NCBI GenBank assembly: GCA_016210395.1
Contig: JACQUI010000126.1
Location: 1-12,898 of the forward strand
DNA length: 12,898 bases
Origin: Chloroflexota bacterium
Lineage (GTDB): Bacteria > Chloroflexota > Dehalococcoidia > Lucifugimonadales > JACPCL1
Direction: 5' to 3'
Shown here: positions 6,282 through 12,898 of the stretch, one piece after another
How positions within the stretch are numbered: the stretch's first letter is position 1
Layout of the letters: the number at the start of each line of letters is the position of its first letter
Program-made: the position numbers and the translations under genes
Notes under the pieces: model-generated
The model's input: the letters and a program-made list of their open reading frames with translations, nothing else
What the model was told of the DNA's origin: nothing
Database searches by the model: none

Positions 6282-7844
6282 ATGGCAGTAGAAAAACGTA
6301 TCGAAGAGCGCCTTGAAGAGCTCAACCGGCGCAGAGAACAGAGCCGCCTGGGCGGTGGCCTCAAACGGATCGAACAACAGCACAACAAAGGGAAACTCAC
6401 CGCACGAGAGCGCATCGAGTTCCTCCTCGATCCCAACTCCTTCCAAGAGTTGGATCCCTTCGTCACCAGTTGGGCCGCAGACACAGAGCAGGGGTCTCGT
6501 GTCTACCCTGGTGATGCCGTCGTCACCGGATTCGGCAAGGTCAACGGACGCCTTACCTACGTGTACGCCCAGGACTTCACCGTCCTTGGCGGCTCCCTTT
6601 CCGAGGCCGTGGCAGAGAAAATCTGCAAGGTCATGGATATGGCCATCAAGAACGGCGCGCCGGTTATCGGCCTCAACGACTCCGGCGGCGCGCGCATCCA
6701 GGAAGGCGTCGTAAGCCTTGCGGGCTACGGCGAGCTCTTCTTCCGCAACACCATGGCCTCAGGCGTCGTCCCGCAGATCTCCGTCATCCTTGGCCCCTGC
6801 GCCGGCGGCGCCGTCTATTCCCCCGCCATCACCGAGTTTGTTTTCATGACCCAGGGCCTCGGCCAGATGTACATCACCGGCCCTGACGTCATCAAGGCGG
6901 CCACAGGCGAGGTCGTGACCCACGAGACCCTGGGCGGCGCGGAGAGCCACGCCTCCATGAGCGGCGTCGCGCATTTCGCCTACCCCTCGGAGCAGGAGTG
7001 TCTCAGCGAGGTCCGCCGCCTTCTCGCGTTCCTTCCCCAGAACAATATGGACGATCCCCCCTTTGTGCCTCCCTACGATGACCCCAGCCGTACCGATGAC
7101 ACCCTTAGCCACATCATCCCGGACGACCTGGTCAAGGCCTACAACATGCGGGAGGTCATCAACCGCATCGTTGACGACGGCGATTTCATGGAGGTGCACG
7201 CCCAGTACGCCCAGAACATCATCATTGGGCTTGCCCGCATGGGGGGCTTCCCCATCGGCATCGTGGCCCAGCAACCCCTGTTCCTGGCCGGCGTCCTGGA
7301 CATTGACGCCTCCGTCAAGGCCGCGCGCTTCGTCCGCTTCTGCGACTCCTTCAACATCCCCATCCTGACCCTGGTGGATGTGCCGGGTTTCCTGCCAGGG
7401 ACGGACCAGGAGCATCGCGGCATCATCCGGCACGGCGCAAAGCTCATCTACGCCTACGCCGAGGCTACCGTGCCGAAGATTACCGTCCTGGTGCGCAAGG
7501 CATACGGCGGCGCTTATCTCGTCATGGGCAGCAAGCACCTGCGGGCCGACGTCAACCTGGCGTGGCCCACGGCTGAGATAGCGGTCATGGGACCTGAAGG
7601 CGCTGTCGGCGTGCTGCATAAGGACGAGTTGGCCTCCTCCGATAACCCCGAGGAGCTGAAGGCTCGCCTGGTCCAAGAATACCGGAGCCGTTGGGCCAAC
7701 CCCTACGTGGCCGCCGGCCGGGGCTACGTTGATGATGTCATCAACCCCGCCGAGACGAGGCCCAGAGTCGTCAAGGCCCTGGAAATGCTTCAGAACAAGC
7801 GGGACTCCATGCCCCCAAAGAAGCACGGGAATATTCCCCTGTAA
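6282..7844 (+). CDS. Acyl-CoA carboxylase/decarboxylase carboxyltransferase subunit (PccB/MmdA-like)
   Basis: This 520-residue cytoplasmic enzyme moves a carboxyl group between biotin and an acyl-CoA such as propionyl-CoA/methylmalonyl-CoA. It has the full family length and the two crotonase-like halves. The N-half contains GKLTARERIEFLLD (37-50), SGGARIQEG (134-142) and GPCAGGAVYSPA (171-182). The C-half contains VDVPGFLPGTDQEHRGIIRHG (365-385) and RKAYGGAYLVMGSK (405-418). The C-terminus KKHGNIPL is typical of PccB and methylmalonyl-CoA decarboxylase alpha subunits. The glycine-rich turns form the oxyanion holes. The ATG at 6282 has AGAGGAAA just upstream. No biotin carboxylase or biotin carrier gene is in the window, so carboxylase and decarboxylase roles cannot be separated. 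Residue 413 is Leu where several propionyl-CoA carboxylases have Asp, so acyl preference may differ. Confidence 0.92.
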   Translation: MAVEKRIEERLEELNRRREQSRLGGGLKRIEQQHNKGKLTARERIEFLLDPNSFQELDPFVTSWAADTEQGSRVYPGDAVVTGFGKVNGRLTYVYAQDFTVLGGSLSEAVAEKICKVMDMAIKNGAPVIGLNDSGGARIQEGVVSLAGYGELFFRNTMASGVVPQISVILGPCAGGAVYSPAITEFVFMTQGLGQMYITGPDVIKAATGEVVTHETLGGAESHASMSGVAHFAYPSEQECLSEVRRLLAFLPQNNMDDPPFVPPYDDPSRTDDTLSHIIPDDLVKAYNMREVINRIVDDGDFMEVHAQYAQNIIIGLARMGGFPIGIVAQQPLFLAGVLDIDASVKAARFVRFCDSFNIPILTLVDVPGFLPGTDQEHRGIIRHGAKLIYAYAEATVPKITVLVRKAYGGAYLVMGSKHLRADVNLAWPTAEIAVMGPEGAVGVLHKDELASSDNPEELKARLVQEYRSRWANPYVAAGRGYVDDVINPAETRPRVVKALEMLQNKRDSMPPKKHGNIPL

Positions 7845-7920
7845 CGTTTCGCGGCCCTTGGCGTTCTATTGAATGCAGGCAGCCACGGTTGCCCAGCAAT
7901 CGTAGAAGGGGGGTCCGCTC

Positions 7921-8121
7921 ATGAATCGCCAGAGCAATCAGCAGCCCGAAAAGGACCAGCAGCTCCCGGACCTTGACGAGATCATGGCAGCGGTGGCCGC
8001 CATCGTCGAGACGACATTGGGCCAGCGGTACATGATTTTGCCCATGAACAGGCTCAGCCGCTGGAAACGCGCCCATCCCCGCCAGGGCGACCCCCATTTC
8101 GCCTTGAGCAAGCTCATTTAG
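7921..8121 (+). CDS. Small protein (66 aa) downstream of carboxyltransferase, possible accessory subunit
   Basis: The ATG at 7921 follows a strong AGAAGGGGGG Shine-Dalgarno. The gene is 76 bases downstream of the carboxyltransferase stop and ends 22 bases before a strong terminator, so it is very probably the second gene of that operon. The product has a polar Gln/Asp/Glu-rich N-terminus, one predicted helix (LDEIMAAVAAIVETTLGQRY, about 18-37) and a basic tail containing SRWKRAHPR. A short protein with an alanine/isoleucine-rich helix and a C-terminal S-x-W-x-x-A motif often accompanies acyl-CoA carboxylase or decarboxylase subunits (OadG/gamma or epsilon-like). The resemblance here is suggestive only. 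No membrane anchor is evident. Confidence 0.6.
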   Translation: MNRQSNQQPEKDQQLPDLDEIMAAVAAIVETTLGQRYMILPMNRLSRWKRAHPRQGDPHFALSKLI

Positions 8122-8143
8122 GGCTAACCCAGCTAGCGCATCC

Positions 8144-8179
8144 AAAGAAGCCCCAGAGCCTTGGCTCTGGGGCTTCTTT
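8144..8179 (+). terminator. Strong intrinsic terminator of the carboxyltransferase operon
   Basis: AAAGAAGCCCCAGAGCC and GGCTCTGGGGCTTCTTT form a perfect 17-bp inverted repeat around a TT centre, followed by CTGTCT. It lies 22 bases after the small protein's stop. The A-rich left arm supplies U residues in the opposite direction, so it may also end the minus-strand lipoprotein transcript. Confidence 0.88.
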
Positions 8180-8246
8180 CTGTCTGGCGATGTCTCAGTT
8201 GACATGCCTTGCCCAACAATCTTTGGCGGGTGCAGGGAACCCTGTT

Positions 8247-9257
8247 TCACAAGCCAAGGTTTGCTACCCCAGCCCAAATCAAGAGAGGCAAGTCGTCGGG
8301 TACCGGGACACTGGCAACGAAGTAATATCTCCCGGGGACTACGCTGTCCGGCGGGCCTTCTCGAAGGGCCGGGGATACATCTACTTCAACTGGGAAGCGC
8401 CGCTCTTCCTTGGGAGCAAGGGCAAAGCTCTCGTATTCCGGGGCGCATGGCTCACTTGGCCAGGTCCAGTCTGGCTTAGCCGCGGCGTAGAGATAGGCTG
8501 CGTGCGCCTTCTGCCTGTCCATGTAGCCATAGAGAGTCACCGGACAGCCGCGTAGGACTGAAGCGTGCGTAGGCATGTCAGTCCTGTTTGTAACTATCAA
8601 GTAAGCCTCAACCCTTGACGTGGATGCGCCCGGGGAGGGGCCAAACGTTCGGTAAAGGACGTCGCCGCGCACACGCGACCCTGGCATCGTAGCTCCTTCC
8701 CACGTCCTCAAAAGCACCTCCCCAAGGGGCACAACAACCATCCTAGTGTAGGGATCCTCCAAATTCGCATCAGGATTCATCCTGATTACCGCCCGCAGGT
8801 CATACATCCCATCCGGCTGCGTCCACCCCAGCAGAGGGTGTCCGAGTATCTCATAGGTAGGGACAACTACTTGGAACTCTTCGCGAGTAAAGGACTCTCG
8901 TGGCGCCAGATCTTTGACCGCTTCGTACAACAGACAGATGCGCAACGCCCCAGTCGCGCTCTCCATGCCGCTAGATGAGTCGAACCGCAACCTCCGAAGG
9001 CCATCAAAGACCTGTAGCGTGAGTGCGCAATCGCTGAAGACAAGATGGATGGGCTGGCCAGTGATGTTCTTCATTGTGGCTGAAACGTAGAGCTTTTCTG
9101 GCGCTGCGTCTGCGACGCGCACCTCCACCCTGTACTCGATTCCGTCGATACGCACTGTCCCTGCTGGAGCTTCGGGCGGCGCGGAAGCGCATGCCGTCAC
9201 CACTCCTACGCCGAGCAGGAGGGCCAATAGATGCAATACTATCACGGACGGGCGCAC
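8247..9257 (-). CDS. Predicted lipoprotein with two tandem beta-rich (BsuPI-like) domains
   Basis: This 336-residue exported protein has an N-terminal hydrophobic segment (4-20) ending in the lipobox VTAC, with C23 as the lipidation site. The rest shows a clear internal duplication. Repeat 1 (about 45-160) has N64-IT, C77, C108, L117-AP and G150-MY. Repeat 2 (about 214-318) has N224-RT, C238, C271, L280-AP and G309-RY, with nearly equal spacings. The order N-x-T, beta strand, LxPxE, then PGxY resembles the BsuPI/intracellular proteinase inhibitor immunoglobulin-like fold, with an added cysteine pair in each domain that could form a disulfide. The GTG at 9257 is preceded by AGGAGAAGG. It lies 126 bases downstream of a secreted protease gene on the same strand. 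The function is unknown; an inhibitor or adhesion role is inference. Confidence 0.75.
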   Translation of the reverse strand: MRPSVIVLHLLALLLGVGVVTACASAPPEAPAGTVRIDGIEYRVEVRVADAAPEKLYVSATMKNITGQPIHLVFSDCALTLQVFDGLRRLRFDSSSGMESATGALRICLLYEAVKDLAPRESFTREEFQVVVPTYEILGHPLLGWTQPDGMYDLRAVIRMNPDANLEDPYTRMVVVPLGEVLLRTWEGATMPGSRVRGDVLYRTFGPSPGASTSRVEAYLIVTNRTDMPTHASVLRGCPVTLYGYMDRQKAHAAYLYAAAKPDWTWPSEPCAPEYESFALAPKEERRFPVEVDVSPALREGPPDSVVPGRYYFVASVPVPDDLPLLIWAGVANLGL

Positions 9258-9383
9258 GCGCCTTCTCCTACGAACAGGCTAAGACAAATGGGCAATGACT
9301 ACCAACCTTCATTGTACAGGTCGCCCATCTGCAATCAAGGAATTCCGGTAGTCTGCAGGCCCGCCGAGCGAACTGACGGGTGG

Positions 9384-10696
9384 CTAGCAACCAAAACCAG
9401 AGGCGCAAAACTGCCACGTAACGGGACTGGGCCCGAGTTCAAAGGTGATCTGGGCCATGTTAGTCATGACCGTGGAAACCCCCATTTCTCCGACCAGTGA
9501 ACCGTAGAGAACCACGTCGTTTGATTGAAGATTCTCCTGGGAGAAAACAGGAGCTCCACTATCGCCGCCCAGCGAGCGCTTTTGGGGATTGAATTGTTGC
9601 TGACACAGCAGGTATTTGTTCGAGGCCACCGGGGCGTTGATGCATGTGCTCGTTACCGGGCCGCTCGTCCAGCCGGTAGTCTCGCCGACCTTGGACAGCC
9701 ATTGGTCCATCTGCGGCCAGCCACCGATCTGCACGATCCGGAATCTGGGGCCAGACGCGTGGTCTATCGTTGTCGACTCAAAGTACGTCTTGACAATGGC
9801 CCCCAAGTAACCACCGGCACCTGAGTCCAGCTCAACAAACGCGGTATCGCTGTGCCGACAGAATCCACCGGGCAGCCGGAGAGCTGTGCCCCTGACGGGT
9901 CTATGGTCTCTGTCCCTATGCGGTCGCCCCCGCTGGGCTGGCTAAATACGGGCTGGGGATCCGCGCCCCATTGAACATCAGTGCAGTGGGACCCTACGAC
10001 GATACCCGCTTTCATGTTGCCCGATCCATCCGTACGTATTGCGTTGAAGCCCAGGCTGCACGCCCCAGGTTCCGCAAACGGGTTGCGTACCTCTGTTCCA
10101 GCTTCGAGAGGCCGTATCCGGTCCAGAAGAGTGTTTCCGTGAGCGAGAAATCTCAGACGCTCGCCTAGCTCCACGACGACTGCTTCGGAAGGGATTCCCA
10201 GTTCCACGAGTTTTTCTTCCAGGGACGCCTTGGCTCCCGCGTCTTCCACTTTGAATCCCAACCGGTTCTTCCCTTCATTCAGATCGCTTGACACTGTCCC
10301 CGGAAGGCTGAGGGCCACGGGCCACGCGCGCTCGTACCAGGAGTAGAGTTGCTCCATGTCATAGTCCGCCTGCAGGACCTGAACCTGGCGTATGCTGTTG
10401 AAACGCTCAACTCCCATGACATGTCGCAAGGCTACCCTTGCAGCCGCCGCCTTGGAGGCGTCTTTCATGTACACGTACGCAATGCTGTTGTTGTTTCTGT
10501 CGAGGAAGACTCCTCCGAAGCCAGGTGCAAGCCTTCCCGCGTCTCTCAAGACCTCGTCGTATGTCTTGAATACCACCGGATTCTGTTGCAGCGCCGACGC
10601 CTGCTCCATGCTGGCTGCCACTGCTTGGCTCATGCCCAACACTATTGCAACGACCAACAAGGTCAACACCAGTGTTCCTGTGGTTCTGCGTGACAC
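9384..10696 (-). pseudogene. Secreted trypsin-like (S1) serine protease, reading frame broken by one base
   Basis: A signal peptide (hydrophobic 9-20, cleavage near AVA at 25-27) precedes a ~170-residue pro-region resembling those of alpha-lytic/streptogrisin-type proteases, then a chymotrypsin-like domain. The catalytic His is in VGSHC (H237). In the first frame the protein runs on from GCP at 275 into unrelated sequence and stops near 9764. Adding one base to the G/C run at 9870-9872 restores GCPGGFCRHSDTAFVEL, with the triad Asp at 284, and later VGETTGWTSGPV and GGDSGAPVF with Ser380. The restored product is 437 residues and ends at 9384. The GTG start at 10696 has AAAGGAG upstream. All catalytic residues are intact once repaired, so this may be a sequencing or assembly error, a recent mutation, or real frameshifting. 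Confidence 0.8.
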
Positions 10697-11065
10697 GGGG
10701 TGGCTCCTTTCCTGTACGGCACTTCAGGTCCTCCATGACCACCACCGCCTCCACGCTTGAGATCTTACAAGGCAAAGTATCTATACTCATAGAAAACAGC
10801 TCCATCTCGTATTTTATGGCTACGAAGACTCACGTACTTCTACCGTGCTAAGACCCACCCATCGAAAATCCCCGTCCTTCCATCGCAAACCCATAGGCGT
10901 GACATGGTTGCCTGCTGACCAGTTCCTGCTATAATCCCACTGGACACTGGTTAAGCTGGGTGAAGCATGGCCTGTCAAGGCCGTTGTCTTCATCCGTTTA
11001 CCCATGCCCCTCGCACCACTAAGCCGCTGCTACAAGAGCGCGGCGTGGCTCATGAAAGGAGTCTC
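10697..11065. other. Divergent intergenic region between protease and isocitrate dehydrogenase
   Basis: These 369 bases are partly AT-rich (about 10770-10830). They should contain promoters for both genes. The plus-strand promoter is clear and listed separately. On the minus strand a TATAGAT-like box near 10790 is possible but lacks a -35. A short hairpin GGCC-TGTCAA-GGCC lies in the icd leader at about 10970. No RNA gene was recognised. Confidence 0.55.
10908..10935 (+). promoter_or_regulatory. Predicted sigma70-type promoter of isocitrate dehydrogenase
   Basis: TTGCCT (10908-10913), a 16-base spacer and a perfect TATAAT (10930-10935) with a TGC extension immediately upstream make this the best promoter in the window. 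Initiation near 10942 gives a leader of about 124 bases to the ATG at 11066. Confidence 0.7.
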
Positions 11066-12280
11066 ATGGCGGCAGACCCACAGGCTATCAACCGGGCCAA
11101 AGAGCACTTTGGCGTGATCCTGGAACAGCAGCTCGCCCGCATCGAGCGAATGAAGCAGGACAAAGGCTGGACCGACTACACCAAGCTCAAGCCCGTCGTC
11201 ATCGGCGTCATCGGCGGCGACGGCATCGGCCCCATGATCACCGCTGAGACCCAGCGCGTCCTGGAGTACCTTCTGCGCAACGAGGTCAAGAGCGGCAAGG
11301 TCAAGTTCCGCACCATCAACGGCCTCACCATCGAGAACCGCGCCGCACAGCTCAAGGCCATCCCCGACGATGTCCTGGCCGAGATCAAGCAGTGCAACGT
11401 CACCCTCAAAGGGCCCACCCACACGCCTGAGCAGGGCGATGGCTGGCCCAACATCGAAAGCGCCAATGTGGCCATGCGCAAGGAGCTGGACCTCTTCGCC
11501 AACGTCCGCCCTGTCCGCATGCCCGACCAGAACATAGACTGGACCTTCTTCCGCGAAAACACGGAGGACATGTACGCCGTGGGCAGCCAGGGCATCAACG
11601 TCACCGAAGACCTGGGCATTGACTTCCGCGTCATCACCACCCAGGGCTCCGAGCGCATCATTGACGCCGCCTTCGCCCACGCCAAGAAGACCGGCAAGAC
11701 CAAGGTCTCCATTGTCACCAAGGCCAATATCATCAAGACCACCGACGGCAAGTTCCTGGACGTCGCCGCCAAGGTGGCCAAGAACTACCCCGGCATCACA
11801 TGGGATGGCTGGTACATTGACATCATGACCGCCATGCTCATCAATGAGGCCCGCCGCCACGAGTTCCAGGTCATGGCCCTGCCCAACCTTTATGGCGATA
11901 TCATCACCGACGAGGCAGCCCAGATCCAGGGCGGCGTCGGCACCGCCGGCAGCGCCAACATCGGCCAGCACTACGCCATGTTTGAGGCCGTCCACGGCGA
12001 CGCCCCCCGCATGGTCAAAGAGGGCCGCGCCCAGTACGCCGACCCCAGCTCCGTGGCCCGCGCAGGCGCCATGATGCTGGAGCACATCGGCTACGCTGAG
12101 ATCGGCAAGAAACTGCACATGGCCCTGGACGTGTGCGGCCAGTACGAAAAGAAAGTGGTCATGACCGGACGCAACACCGGCGCAACCGGCCAGCAATTCG
12201 GCGACTACCTCATGCAGACCGTGGAAGACCCCACGCTGGAGAGCCGCTTCAATTCCTACGTCGCAAAGAAGACGAAGTAG
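11066..12280 (+). CDS. icd: Isocitrate dehydrogenase (NAD(P)-dependent)
   Basis: This 404-residue cytoplasmic TCA-cycle enzyme oxidatively decarboxylates isocitrate to 2-oxoglutarate. The cofactor-binding start VIGVIGGDGIGP (45-56) is followed by S132-AN-VAM-R138, the Ser-x-Asn-x3-Arg isocitrate-binding pattern that isopropylmalate dehydrogenases lack. Further residues are R148, R163, ENTEDMY with catalytic Y170, catalytic K219, and metal ligands D252, D278 and D282 in the signature NLYGDIITDEAAQIQGG. After HGDAP the pair R315-M316 replaces the Lys-Tyr of E. coli NADP-Icd. A basic residue could favour NADP, but the choice is uncertain. The ATG at 11066 is chosen because AAAGGAG lies four bases upstream; the 33-residue extension to 10967 has no such site. 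Mdh follows on the same strand, consistent with a TCA-cycle cluster. Confidence 0.92.
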   Translation: MAADPQAINRAKEHFGVILEQQLARIERMKQDKGWTDYTKLKPVVIGVIGGDGIGPMITAETQRVLEYLLRNEVKSGKVKFRTINGLTIENRAAQLKAIPDDVLAEIKQCNVTLKGPTHTPEQGDGWPNIESANVAMRKELDLFANVRPVRMPDQNIDWTFFRENTEDMYAVGSQGINVTEDLGIDFRVITTQGSERIIDAAFAHAKKTGKTKVSIVTKANIIKTTDGKFLDVAAKVAKNYPGITWDGWYIDIMTAMLINEARRHEFQVMALPNLYGDIITDEAAQIQGGVGTAGSANIGQHYAMFEAVHGDAPRMVKEGRAQYADPSSVARAGAMMLEHIGYAEIGKKLHMALDVCGQYEKKVVMTGRNTGATGQQFGDYLMQTVEDPTLESRFNSYVAKKTK

Positions 12281-12319
12281 GACCTGTGGGCGCTTGACAG
12301 GGCGCCGAGCCAAAAGCAA

Positions 12320-12367
12320 TGACAAGGCAAAGCAAAAGGTCGGTTCGGCCTTTGCTTTGCCTTGTCA
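12320..12367 (+). terminator. Long near-perfect inverted repeat after icd (probable terminator or mRNA-stabilising hairpin)
   Basis: TGACAAGGCAAAGCAAAAGG pairs with CCTTTGCTTTGCCTTGTCA with a single unpaired A and a short loop. This gives a stem of about 19 bp, 39 bases after the icd stop. There is no T run after it, so it may be a partial terminator or a 3'-end stabiliser that lowers mdh expression relative to icd. Confidence 0.6.
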
Positions 12368-12399
12368 CGCGGAACGACAGCCCCAATCCCGCAAAACAT

Positions 12400-12421
12400 G
12401 GGAAACGCACCGTGCGTTCCC
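12400..12421. repeat. Second inverted repeat in the icd-mdh gap
   Basis: GGGAAACGCAC and GTGCGTTCCC form a 10-bp stem with one bulged A, about 28 bases ahead of the mdh start. It is upstream of the mdh ribosome-binding site and could affect transcript processing. Confidence 0.5.
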
Positions 12422-12449
12422 CACAGTCACTAGCGCAGGAGAAGAGCAC

Positions 12450-12898
12450 ATGCGAAAGAAAGTAACCATCGTTGGCGCAGGACAGGTGGGCGCGACCACC
12501 GCGCAGCGCATCTTTGAGCGCGGCTACGCCGACGTCGTCCTGGTGGACATCGTAGACGGCCTGCCCCAGGGTAAGGCGCTGGACATGCTGGAGTCCGGTC
12601 CCGTCGTCGGCTCGGATGCCACCATCATCGGGACGAACAGCTACGAGCCCACCGCCAACTCAGACGTCGTCGTCATCACCTCGGGTATCGCACGCAAGCC
12701 CGGCATGAGCCGTGACGACCTGCTGTTCACCAACATGAAGATTGTCGGTGGTGTCACGGAGCAGGTGATCAAGTACTCGCCCAAGGCGACCATCATCATT
12801 GTCTCCAATCCGCTGGACGCCATGACCCAGCTCGCGCTCAAGGTGAGCAAGTCATCCCGCAACAAGGTGTTCGGCATGGCGGGCGTGCTGGATACGGC
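12450..12898 (+). CDS. mdh: Malate dehydrogenase, 5' part (runs off the window)
   Basis: The first 149 codons are present. The enzyme reversibly oxidises malate to oxaloacetate with NAD in the cytoplasm. The Rossmann glycine motif is GAGQVGAT (9-16), and D33 after the second strand indicates NAD rather than NADP. ARKPGMSRDDLL (81-92) carries R82 and R88, the substrate arginines that distinguish malate from lactate dehydrogenases of this superfamily. SNPLDAMT (119-126) holds substrate-binding N120, and the fragment ends in AGVLDT with D148, the partner of the catalytic His that must lie just outside. The family is the ~310-residue LDH-like bacterial Mdh. AGGAG lies eight bases ahead of the ATG. 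It follows icd after 169 bases with two hairpins, in the same direction. Confidence 0.93.
   Translation, partial: MRKKVTIVGAGQVGATTAQRIFERGYADVVLVDIVDGLPQGKALDMLESGPVVGSDATIIGTNSYEPTANSDVVVITSGIARKPGMSRDDLLFTNMKIVGGVTEQVIKYSPKATIIIVSNPLDAMTQLALKVSKSSRNKVFGMAGVLDT

Noticed and set aside
6759..7826. Long open frame antisense to the carboxyltransferase gene (355 codons)
   Set aside because: It has the same kind of shadow composition, no recognisable domain, and lies wholly within a certain gene.
7771..8277. 168-codon minus-strand frame across the small protein and terminator
   Set aside because: It crosses the strong terminator and the well-supported small gene on the other strand, and has no recognisable product.
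9384..9806. C-terminal protease half considered as a separate gene
   Set aside because: It lacks a signal peptide and the catalytic His, its frame extends upstream without a ribosome-binding site, and its motifs continue those of the upstream half.
10967..11065. 33-residue N-terminal extension of isocitrate dehydrogenase
   Set aside because: The ATG at 11066 has an excellent Shine-Dalgarno sequence. The extension is Arg/Pro/His-rich, unlike the family, and has no ribosome-binding site.
11030..12325. Long open frame antisense to isocitrate dehydrogenase (431 codons)
   Set aside because: It mirrors icd codon by codon, is low-complexity (Gly/Val/Asp/Leu-rich) and matches no family. Such frames arise from C-ending codon use in GC-rich genes.

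Overview
This is a GC-rich bacterial chromosome segment. It looks like ordinary housekeeping and transport genes around a small accessory patch with a secreted protease and a lipoprotein. The best guess for the host is a Chloroflexota member of the Dehalococcoidia/SAR202 type. That is an inference from the protein flavour (citramalate synthase, an Icd-Mdh pair, a protease family I associate with Chloroflexota) and from a degenerate interspersed-repeat-like stretch. No rRNA or other taxonomic marker is present.

Layout, left to right. The 3' part of citramalate synthase (cimA, +) is followed by about 400 bases without a gene that hold several hairpins. A LysR-type regulator (-) and a small winged-helix regulator (+) are then transcribed divergently from one compact control region. 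The winged-helix gene is followed in the same direction by a TauE/SafE-family anion exporter. Facing them is a two-gene minus-strand unit: an MFS transporter translationally coupled, through a 4-base TTGA overlap, to a family 5 uracil-DNA glycosylase. A 561-base intergenic stretch contains promoters for both flanking genes. It leads to an acyl-CoA carboxylase/decarboxylase carboxyltransferase subunit (+) and a 66-residue small protein, closed by a very strong intrinsic terminator.

On the minus strand follow a secreted trypsin-like serine protease, whose frame is broken by one base in a short G/C run, and downstream of it a lipoprotein built from two copies of one beta-rich domain. After a divergent promoter region come isocitrate dehydrogenase (+) and the 5' part of malate dehydrogenase (+), a TCA-cycle pair separated by long inverted repeats.

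The genes touch central carbon and isoleucine metabolism (CimA, carboxyltransferase, Icd, Mdh), small-molecule and anion transport (MFS, TauE), base-excision repair (UDG) and extracellular proteolysis. I see no CRISPR array, transposase, tRNA, rRNA or phage gene. The most interesting candidates are the protease plus two-domain lipoprotein, which may be a protease and a surface-bound inhibitor-like partner, and the carboxyltransferase with its small companion protein. Nothing here proves a new system.
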